Shown here: positions 1 through 9,228 of the stretch, piece after piece
Layout of the letters: each line of letters opens with the position of its first letter
How positions within the stretch are numbered: the stretch's first letter is position 1
From: Phyllobacteriaceae bacterium
GTDB lineage: Bacteria; Pseudomonadota; Alphaproteobacteria; Rhizobiales; Ancalomicrobiaceae
Direction: 5' to 3'
Assembly: GCA_012517025.1 (NCBI GenBank)
Contig: JAAYVT010000721.1
Location: 1 to 10,181 of the forward strand
Length of the DNA: 10,181 nucleotides
Notes under the pieces: generated by a model
Told to the model about the DNA's origin: nothing
What the model saw: only the letters and a program-made list of their open reading frames with translations
The model's database searches: none
Translations under genes and position numbers: made by a program

Positions 1-41
1 CCCGAGGGGACGCGCCGTCGCGATTTCGTCGACCGAACGCC

Positions 42-1460
42 TCAGCGCGGCAGGTCGGTCTTGCCCATCAGCTCGAGGTCGATGGCGCGGGCGGCCTGAC
101 GGCCCTCGCGGATCGCCCACACCACCAGGCTCTGGCCACGCCGCATGTCGCCGGCTGCGAACACCTTCGGCACCGAGGTCTTGTAGTCCTCCTCGGTCGC
201 CTCGACGTTGCCGCGACGATCCTTGGCGACGCCGAGCGCGTCGATCATGCCCTCGTGCACCGGCGACACGAAGCCCATGGCGAACAGCACCAGATCGGCC
301 TTGAGCACCTTCTCGGTGCCGGGAACCGGTTGGAACTTCCCGTCCACCTCGGTGATGTGGACTTCCTTGACCCGGCCGTCGACGCCCTCGAACTTGGTCG
401 CGGTGACGCCGAACAGACGGTCGCAGCCCTCTTCGTGCGACGACGAGGTGCGCAGCTTCAGCGGCCAGTTCGGCCACGTGGCGAGCTTGTCCTCCTTCTC
501 GGGCGGACGCGGCATGATCTCGAGCTGAGTGACCGAGAGCGCGCCCTGGCGCACCGAGGTGCCGATGCAGTCCGAACCGGTGTCGCCGCCGCCGATGACG
601 ACGACGTGCTTGCCGCCGGCCAGGATCGGCTCGACGTCGCCGAGCGACTCGTTCGACACTCGCCGGTTCTGCTGCGGCAGAAACTCCATGGCGAAGTGGA
701 TGCCGGAGAGCGCCCGCCCCGGCACCGGCAGATCGCGCGGCTTCTCCGAGCCGCCCGACAGCAGCACCGCGTCGTGCGTCTCCACCAGCGTCTCGACCGC
801 CAGATCGACGCCGACCTTGGTGTTGAAGTGGAAGACCACGCCCTCGCCGACCAGCTGCTGGACGCGGCGTTCGACCACGTTCTTGTCGAGCTTGAAGTCG
901 GGGATGCCGTAGCGCAGCAGACCGCCGGCCTTGGCGTTCTTCTCGTAGACGTGGACCTCGTGACCGACCCGAGCGAGCTGCTGGGCGGCGGCGAGGCCGG
1001 CCGGACCGGCGCCGATGATCGCCACCTTCTTGCCGGTCTTGGTCGTCGCGACCTCCGGGACGAGCCAGCCGTTCTGCCACGCCGTCTCCGAGATCGTCGC
1101 CTCGATGGTCTTGCTGGTGACCGGGGAGTCGCTCAGGTTCAGCGTGCACGCCGCCTCGCACGGCGCCGGGCAGATGCGGCCGGTGAAGTCCGGGAAGTTG
1201 TTGGTCGAGTGCAGGTTCTTCGTCGCGGTCTCGTAATCGCCGTCGTAGACCAGATCGTTCCAGTCCGGGATTTGGTTGTTGACCGGACAGCCGCGGTGGC
1301 AATAGGGCACGCCGCATTCCATGCAGCGCGCCGCCTGCCGCTCCACGTCGGGCTTGCCGAGGGGCAGCGTGAACTCGCCGTAGTGGCGGATGCGATCCGC
1401 GGCGGGTTGATACTTCAGTTCCTGCCGGTCGTATTCGAGAAAGCCGGTGACCTTGCCCAT
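42..1460 (-). CDS. gltD: Glutamate synthase [NADPH] small (beta) subunit
   Basis: This 472-residue cytoplasmic flavoprotein takes electrons from NADPH via FAD and passes them through iron-sulfur clusters to GltB, which makes two glutamates from glutamine and 2-oxoglutarate. Visible near the N-terminus are two cysteine groups, C46/C49/C54/C58 and C97/C101/C105, which in this family bind two low-potential [4Fe-4S] clusters. A first Rossmann motif GAGPAG at about 150-155 binds FAD. A second, GGGDTGSD at about 290-297, binds NADPH. A late AAGD motif at about 435-438 completes the FAD site. Length is normal for the family and no residue looks missing. The ATG at 1458-1460 is preceded by GGAG (1469-1472) with an 8-base spacer. 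The gene lies 114 bases after gltB on the same strand and is presumably co-transcribed, although a strong stem-loop sits between them. Related enzymes (dihydropyrimidine dehydrogenase subunit, NfnB-like proteins) share the fold, but the adjacent gltB settles the identity. Confidence 0.97.
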   Translation of the reverse strand: MGKVTGFLEYDRQELKYQPAADRIRHYGEFTLPLGKPDVERQAARCMECGVPYCHRGCPVNNQIPDWNDLVYDGDYETATKNLHSTNNFPDFTGRICPAPCEAACTLNLSDSPVTSKTIEATISETAWQNGWLVPEVATTKTGKKVAIIGAGPAGLAAAQQLARVGHEVHVYEKNAKAGGLLRYGIPDFKLDKNVVERRVQQLVGEGVVFHFNTKVGVDLAVETLVETHDAVLLSGGSEKPRDLPVPGRALSGIHFAMEFLPQQNRRVSNESLGDVEPILAGGKHVVVIGGGDTGSDCIGTSVRQGALSVTQLEIMPRPPEKEDKLATWPNWPLKLRTSSSHEEGCDRLFGVTATKFEGVDGRVKEVHITEVDGKFQPVPGTEKVLKADLVLFAMGFVSPVHEGMIDALGVAKDRRGNVEATEEDYKTSVPKVFAAGDMRRGQSLVVWAIREGRQAARAIDLELMGKTDLPR

Positions 1461-1493
1461 GGGGGGTACTCCGATCGCGTCTGTTGGGCGGTT

Positions 1494-1545
1494 CGGTGAT
1501 CCGTCTCGGGCGCGGCGAGCGCGCCGGTCGAGGGACGGATCACCG
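1494..1545 (-). other. Long stem-loop in the gltB-gltD intergenic gap
   Basis: A perfect 12-bp inverted repeat, CGGTGATCCGTC (1494-1505) and GACGGATCACCG (1534-1545), flanks a GC-rich centre that itself contains GGCGC and GCGCC arms, so the whole stretch can fold as one long hairpin. It starts about 30 bases after the gltB stop and ends about 22 bases before the gltD Shine-Dalgarno. In the direction of transcription it is not followed by a T-tract, so it does not look like an intrinsic terminator. A role as an RNA-stabilising or processing element that adjusts GltB:GltD dosage is possible but is inference. Confidence 0.6.
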
Positions 1546-1574
1546 CCCGGGGTCCGAGTTCCTGTCGGGTCCGA

Positions 1575-6308
<4,734 letters not shown>

Positions 6309-6350
6309 GGGATCCATCCTCGCATTGGGCGGCGTCCTCTCGACGCCGGC

Positions 6351-6370
6351 GACACGTGTCGGCCCGACAC
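6351..6370. repeat. Overlapping palindromes in the gltB leader
   Basis: GACACGTGTC (6351-6360) is a perfect 10-bp palindrome. Its second half is reused in a second inverted repeat, GTGTCGG-C-CCGACAC (6356-6370). The middle GTGTC can therefore pair with either flanking GACAC, giving two mutually exclusive arrangements. The element lies 43-62 bases upstream of the chosen gltB start, so it would be in the leader or close to the promoter. It could be a protein-binding site or chance in GC-rich DNA. Confidence 0.4.
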
Positions 6371-6522
6371 CTGCCGCGCCCCTCCGCTCGGGGAGAAGAC
6401 GCGATCGGCGCGAGCCGGGCTTTCGGGAAGTCTCTCGCTGGCAATCCTCGGGCCGCAGGGCGAAATCTCCCCGTCGCGACCACGAGGCGACCGCGAGCGC
6501 CCCGTGTCCGAGATCCGAAAAC

Positions 6523-6538
6523 CGGCGGAAAACCGCCG
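6523..6538 (-). other. Short stem with T-runs in the gltB upstream region
   Basis: CGGCGG (6523-6528) and CCGCCG (6533-6538) form a 6-bp GC stem with a 4-base loop. Read toward gltB, the loop is TTTT and the stem is followed by GTTTTC. This resembles a small intrinsic terminator about 215 bases before gltB. If the gltB transcript starts upstream of it, it might act as an attenuator. If transcription starts downstream, it could end antisense or stray transcription. The T-run is short, so confidence is low. Confidence 0.3.
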
Positions 6539-6557
6539 AATTTCGCGATCTCCGAGA

Positions 6558-6584
6558 AAATAGGTCAACAAGACTGACCTATTT
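6558..6584. promoter_or_regulatory. Operator-like palindrome between gltB and threonine aldolase
   Basis: AAATAGGTCA (6558-6567) and TGACCTATTT (6575-6584) are perfect 10-bp arms separated by 7 bases. The centre-to-centre distance of the half-sites (17 bp) is close to one and a half helical turns. The element lies in the AT-rich middle of a divergent promoter region, the expected place for a dimeric regulator's operator. On the minus strand it includes TTGACC, a possible -35 for gltB, and both arms contain CTATTT, which resembles an alphaproteobacterial -10. The regulator is not identifiable from the sequence; gltBD is controlled by Lrp in enterobacteria and GltC in Bacillus, but this site does not obviously match either. 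Confidence 0.55.
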
Positions 6585-6733
6585 CTTCCGAGCGGAATGT
6601 GGCAGAAAACCGCCCTCCTCGCAACCCTTCCGTACGGCACCCCCTGCCTCCACCGGTCGCAAACGGATCAAATCTCGAGCAAATGCGACTTTCGTCGTCC
6701 GCTCTAATCGCGCCGATGCGCCGATTTCCGCCT

Positions 6734-6782
6734 CCGATCGCGACCTCGCGACGCGACGCCGCCGGCCCGTCGCGAGGATCGG
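6734..6782 (+). other. Inverted repeat upstream of threonine aldolase
   Basis: CCTCGCGACG (6744-6753) and CGTCGCGAGG (6768-6777) are perfect 10-bp arms around a 14-base loop. Outer arms CCGAT (6734-6738) and ATCGG (6778-6782) can extend the stem past a 5-base bulge. It sits about 80-130 bases before the threonine aldolase start and has no T-run after it. CGCG-rich repeats are common nearby, so part of this pairing may be coincidental. Confidence 0.35.
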
Positions 6783-6863
6783 ACCCGCGCCGCGAGGGCT
6801 CGCGCGATCGCCGCCGTCGGCCTAAGGTCGCGCCGCTTCTTTCCCCTTCGCGAGGTCCGCCCG

Positions 6864-7910
6864 ATGTTCTTCGCCTCCGACAACTGGGCCGGCGCCAGCG
6901 AGCCGGTGCTCGCCGCCGTGCTCGCCGCCGGCCGCGCCGCTCCCGTCCCCGCCTACGGCGCCGACGACCTCACGCGCCGCCTCGAGACCCGATTCTCCGA
7001 ACTCTTCGAGCGCGAGGTCGCGGTGCTGCCGGTCGCCACCGGCACCGCCGCCAACGCCCTCTCGATCACCGCGCTGACCCCGCCGTGGGGCGCCGTGGTC
7101 GCCCACGAGGAGTCCCATCTGGCGATCGACGAATGCGGCGCCCCGGAGTTCTTCTCCGGCGCCCGCCTCCTGCGCCTGCCGGCCCGGCGTGGAAAGTTCG
7201 AGCCCGCCGAGCTCGCCCGCCGCCTCGCCGAGTTGCCGCGCGGCCTGCATCACGGCGAACGCTCGGTGCTGTCGATCACCTCGCCCAACGAATACGGTCT
7301 GGTGTGGAGCCCCGACGAGATCAGCGCCGTCGCCGCGGTGGCGAAGGCGGACGGCCTCGCCGTCCATCTCGACGGCGCCCGCTTCGCCAACGGCCTGGCG
7401 GCACTCGGCTGCACCCCCGCCGAGGCGACCTGGAAGGCCGGCGTCGACGTCATGTCCTTCGGCGGCACCAAGGGCGGCTGTCTGATGGCGGAGGCGATCG
7501 TCGCCTTCGATCCGGCGCTGCGCGAGAAGATCGCCTATCTGCGCAAGCGCGCCGGCCAGCTCGTCTCCAAGCATCGGCTGATCACCGCCCAATTCGAGGC
7601 TTGGCTCGACGGCGGCCACTGGCTCGAGCTGGCCCGCCACGCCAACGCCATGGCCGCCCGCCTCGCCGCCGTGATCGACCGCGCCGCCGACGTCCGGCTC
7701 GCCTGGGCGCCGCAGGCCAACGAGATCTTCGTCTTCATGTCGGCCGAGCGCGCCGCCCGGCTGCAGGCCGCCGGCGCCCACTTCCACGACTGGTCGACCG
7801 CCGCCCTCGCCCCCGAGGACGCCCCGCGCGACGGCGAGAAGCTGTGGCGTCTGGTGACCAGCTTCGCCACCACGAACGCCGAGATCGAGGCCTTCGCGGC
7901 GCTGCTGTGA
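6864..7910 (+). CDS. Low-specificity L-threonine aldolase (PLP-dependent)
   Basis: This 348-residue cytoplasmic fold-type I PLP enzyme of the beta-eliminating lyase/threonine aldolase family would cleave L-threonine or allo-threonine to glycine and acetaldehyde. The N-terminus (FASDNWAGAS) is typical. H85 corresponds by position to the histidine that stacks on the PLP ring; HLDGAR at 168-173 supplies the PLP-contacting Asp170 and Arg173; SFGGTKGG at 198-205 holds the Schiff-base Lys203; and WRLVTSF with Arg329 fits the substrate-carboxylate arginine. The EYG motif at 143-145 places it in the proteobacterial branch that lacks the THNG loop of E. coli LtaE. From memory the branch more often has TKNG after the lysine, so TKGG is a mild variation. 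ATG at 6864 follows GAGG (6852-6855) with an 8-base spacer. It is divergent from gltB and converges with the next gene, 7 bases apart. Specificity toward threonine, allo-threonine or phenylserine cannot be read from sequence. The symbol ltaE is often used for this family; I leave it blank because this is a different branch. Confidence 0.92.
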   Translation: MFFASDNWAGASEPVLAAVLAAGRAAPVPAYGADDLTRRLETRFSELFEREVAVLPVATGTAANALSITALTPPWGAVVAHEESHLAIDECGAPEFFSGARLLRLPARRGKFEPAELARRLAELPRGLHHGERSVLSITSPNEYGLVWSPDEISAVAAVAKADGLAVHLDGARFANGLAALGCTPAEATWKAGVDVMSFGGTKGGCLMAEAIVAFDPALREKIAYLRKRAGQLVSKHRLITAQFEAWLDGGHWLELARHANAMAARLAAVIDRAADVRLAWAPQANEIFVFMSAERAARLQAAGAHFHDWSTAALAPEDAPRDGEKLWRLVTSFATTNAEIEAFAALL

Positions 7911-7917
7911 GGAGAGG

Positions 7918-8202
7918 TCAGTCGGGGAAGTCGGCGGCGATTCGGAGGTCGCGCAACGGGCGCACCCGCCGGGTCGCCTCCTCGTAGATCGGATGCGCCT
8001 TGTAGGCGGCGAGCGCCGCCTCGTCGGCGAATTCGCCGTAGACGACGAAATCGACCTCGCGCGACCAGGCGTCGCTCTTCAGGTTGCGCCGAATCGCCAG
8101 CCGCGCGGCGTGCGGATTGGTCTCGAGCAGACGCAGGCCCGCTTCCACCGCGGCGAGATCGGACGAGTGGGGAACCGAGAAGAAGACGACGTGGCGGATC
8201 AA
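7918..8202 (-). CDS. Dabb-domain (stress-responsive A/B barrel) protein, TTG start
   Basis: This small 94-residue protein is one dimeric alpha+beta barrel (Dabb) domain. It opens with the family hallmark IRHVVFF, has a central VDFVVYGEF strand, and ends with the conserved AYKAHPIYEEA helix carrying the usual histidine. The domain occurs in stress-induced proteins and in small cyclases and monooxygenase-like proteins, so the molecular function is unknown. The open frame extends upstream to 8280, but those residues are arginine/glycine-rich and unlike the family. A TTG at 8200-8202 is placed exactly at the family N-terminus and is preceded by GGAG with an 8-base spacer, so I take it as the start. 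It lies downstream of hsp20 on the same strand, but a terminator-like hairpin separates them. Its stop is 7 bases from the stop of the convergent threonine aldolase, leaving no room for a separate terminator. Confidence 0.85.
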   Translation of the reverse strand: MIRHVVFFSVPHSSDLAAVEAGLRLLETNPHAARLAIRRNLKSDAWSREVDFVVYGEFADEAALAAYKAHPIYEEATRRVRPLRDLRIAADFPD

Positions 8203-8293
8203 GTTCGGCGCTCCGGATCGGCGAGGGCGGCGCGACGCGCCCCTCGCCCCACCTCTAGCGCCCCGTTCGCTCCGAGACAAACCACCGAGCGAG

Positions 8294-8334
8294 AAAAGAC
8301 GACGCCCCGCCGTTCGGGGGAAAACGGCGGGGCG
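8294..8334 (-). terminator. Intrinsic terminator after hsp20
   Basis: CGCCCCGCCGTT (8303-8314) and AACGGCGGGGCG (8323-8334) form a perfect 12-bp, mostly GC stem with an 8-base loop. On the minus strand the stem is followed after a few bases by TCTTTTCT (reading through 8297-8294). This fits a Rho-independent terminator for the hsp20 transcript, about 80 bases after its stop. It also means the Dabb gene probably depends on its own promoter or on read-through. Confidence 0.75.
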
Positions 8335-8364
8335 CGAAACCGACCGGGGGCGATCGGGGCTCGA

Positions 8365-8402
8365 CCGAGCGGGATCTCCGGGGGAGAGAGATCCCGTCTC
8401 GG
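8365..8402 (-). other. Stem-loop just after the hsp20 stop
   Basis: GGGATCTC (8371-8378) and GAGATCCC (8388-8395) form a perfect 8-bp stem with a 9-base loop. It is extended by CCGAG (8365-8369) and CTCGG (8398-8402) across a small internal mismatch. It starts 11 bases after the hsp20 stop and has no T-run. Together with the terminator hairpin it makes a structured 3' end, which may protect the mRNA or give a second termination point. Confidence 0.5.
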
Positions 8403-8413
8403 GGTGGTCGCCG

Positions 8414-8908
8414 TCAGGCGGCGGCGACCGTCGGCGCGGCCTCGATCGTCGGCGAGGCGGGGGAAGCCTCGATGGGCGTGCTCTGGGACGCCTTGGCGAT
8501 CGGGATGCGACGCGACTTCAGGGTCTCCGGGATCTCCCGGACGAGTTCGATGTGCAGCAGCCCGTTCTCCAGCCGCGCGCCCTGGACCACCACGTGGTCG
8601 GCGAGCTGGAAGCGGCGTTCGAAGCTGCGCGCGGCGATGCCGCGATAGAGGAATTCCGCCGCGCCTTCCGGGGCGACCTTCTCGCCCTTCACGGTCAACG
8701 CGTTCTCCTTGACCTCGATCGCGAGTTCGCTCTCGCCGAAGCCGGCCACCGCCATGGTGATGCGATAGGCGTTCTCGGCGGTCCGCTCGATGTTGTACGG
8801 CGGGTAGGTCGGCTGCGAAGTCTCGCCGGCACCGAGCGTGTCCATCAGCGAGAAGAGACGATCGAAACCGACGGTGGAGCGATAGAGGGGAGAGAAATCG
8901 ACACGCAT
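8414..8908 (-). CDS. Small heat-shock protein, Hsp20/IbpA type
   Basis: This 164-residue ATP-independent holdase chaperone binds unfolding proteins in the cytoplasm and keeps them refoldable by DnaK/ClpB. The N-terminal arm (about 1-35, with STVGFDRLF) is typical of IbpA-like class A bacterial Hsp20s. The alpha-crystallin domain runs from about 36 to 127, including YNIERT, the ALTVKGEK strand, the FERRFQL strand and NGLLHIEL. The C-terminal anchoring motif I-P-I is at 135-137. After it comes an unusually long tail (about 138-164) rich in Ala, Pro, Ser and Thr. ATG at 8906-8908 follows a perfect AGGAGG (8916-8921) with a 7-base spacer. The open frame runs back to 9001 but the extra residues do not resemble the family, and that stretch is the regulatory leader. 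Regulation appears to be by a ROSE-type RNA thermometer and a heat-shock promoter. Genes of this type are called ibpA, hspA or hsp20; the exact symbol cannot be fixed. Confidence 0.95.
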   Translation of the reverse strand: MRVDFSPLYRSTVGFDRLFSLMDTLGAGETSQPTYPPYNIERTAENAYRITMAVAGFGESELAIEVKENALTVKGEKVAPEGAAEFLYRGIAARSFERRFQLADHVVVQGARLENGLLHIELVREIPETLKSRRIPIAKASQSTPIEASPASPTIEAAPTVAAA

Positions 8909-9046
8909 GACATGTCCTCCTGAGAGATGAGCGACATTTCTGAAGACCTCGCCGTCTTCCCTGCGCGCGGCCCGAGAACGTACACACGCCCTCTTCGGCA
9001 CCGTCGCACGGAGCGAAGTCTTCGACGGACCCTCGCGGCGTCCGTG
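8909..9046 (-). ncRNA. ROSE-type RNA thermometer in the hsp20 leader
   Basis: The leader can fold into a series of hairpins ending in one over the Shine-Dalgarno. In that hairpin AUGUC (8937-8933) pairs with GACAU (8916-8912), then G8932 faces G8917, C8931 is left over, and UC (8930-8929) pairs with GA (8919-8918) around a 9-base loop. This is the ROSE signature: U(U/C)GCU, here UCGCU, opposite AGGA-type bases with a G-G pair and an extra C. An upstream hairpin, GAAGAC/GTCTTC (8942-8959), is perfect with a 6-base loop, and ACGGAC/GTCCGT (9025-9045) is another. ROSE elements repress translation at normal temperature and melt on heat shock; they are typical of rhizobial hsp20 genes. The 5' boundary is set from the predicted promoter and is approximate. 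Confidence 0.8.
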
Positions 9047-9052
9047 GAGATG

Positions 9053-9081
9053 ATCTGGGAAGGCGCCCGAATCCTTTCAAG
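9053..9081 (-). promoter_or_regulatory. Sigma-32 (RpoH)-like promoter for hsp20
   Basis: On the minus strand CTTGAAA (9081-9075), preceded by a C-run, matches the heat-shock -35 element. After 14 bases TCCCAGAT (9060-9053) matches CCCCATNT at most positions. Transcription would start near 9046 and give a leader of about 138 bases, suitable for the ROSE-like structure. The match is by eye. Confidence 0.65.
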
Positions 9082-9139
9082 GGGGCGTCGCCACGATTTT
9101 CGTCGCCGCCGCCGGCACTCCCTCGTCGCCGCGGCTCGG

Positions 9140-9168
9140 TTGAGAACCGCACCGCCGCGCGCTATGTC
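9140..9168 (+). promoter_or_regulatory. Sigma-70-like promoter for the alpha/beta hydrolase
   Basis: TTGAGA (9140-9145) matches the -35 consensus at five of six bases. After 16 bases CTATGT (9162-9167) resembles the alphaproteobacterial -10 CTATAT. A start near 9174 would give a leader of about 55 bases. It is back-to-back with the hsp20 promoter, about 60 bases away. Confidence 0.5.
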
Positions 9169-9183
9169 GGGGGGGACCGGCAG

Positions 9184-9199
9184 GCCGCCCTCGGGCGGC
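9184..9199 (+). other. Small hairpin in the hydrolase leader
   Basis: GCCGCC (9184-9189) and GGCGGC (9194-9199) form a 6-bp GC stem closing a 4-base loop, CTCG (the flanking C and G could pair further). It lies between the predicted promoter and the GGGGAG ribosome-binding site (9213-9218), leaving that site free. There is no T-run after it, so it is not a terminator. Confidence 0.35.
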
Positions 9200-9228
9200 A
9201 CGGCGCGACGCCGGGGAGACCACGACGC

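Larger units (their letters stand above)
6309..6863. other. Divergent gltB / threonine aldolase intergenic region
   Basis: This is a 555-base gap between two divergently transcribed genes. Open frames crossing it are arginine- and proline-rich read-throughs without family motifs or good ribosome-binding sites, so I call no gene here. The middle (about 6510-6700) is clearly more AT-rich than the surroundings, as expected for a promoter region, and contains an operator-like palindrome and a short stem. GC-rich inverted repeats lie nearer each start codon and are listed separately. I could not place a confident -35/-10 pair for either gene. A TTGACC in the palindrome (minus strand, 6563-6568) could be a -35 for gltB, but no good -10 follows at the right distance. 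Confidence 0.6.

Noticed and set aside
255..1499. Open frame of 414 codons antisense to gltD
   Set aside because: Same cause: a mirror of a GC-rich gene with low-complexity Arg/Leu/Asp composition and no recognisable domain.
1494..1545. gltB-gltD stem as an intrinsic terminator
   Set aside because: No T-run follows the stem in the direction of transcription, and gltD lies just downstream with its own good ribosome-binding site.
6309..6863. A riboswitch or small RNA gene in the divergent intergenic region
   Set aside because: I do not recognise any conserved riboswitch core (glycine, glutamine or SAM types) and cannot place a clear promoter-terminator pair; only simple inverted repeats are visible.
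6599..7987. 462-codon frame overlapping threonine aldolase on the same strand
   Set aside because: Composition is dominated by Arg and Pro; the overlapping frame encodes a full PLP enzyme with its own ribosome-binding site.
8909..9001. N-terminal extension of Hsp20 to an ATG at 9001
   Set aside because: The added residues do not resemble Hsp20 N-termini, the ATG at 8908 has a perfect AGGAGG, and the extension region is explained by the structured leader.
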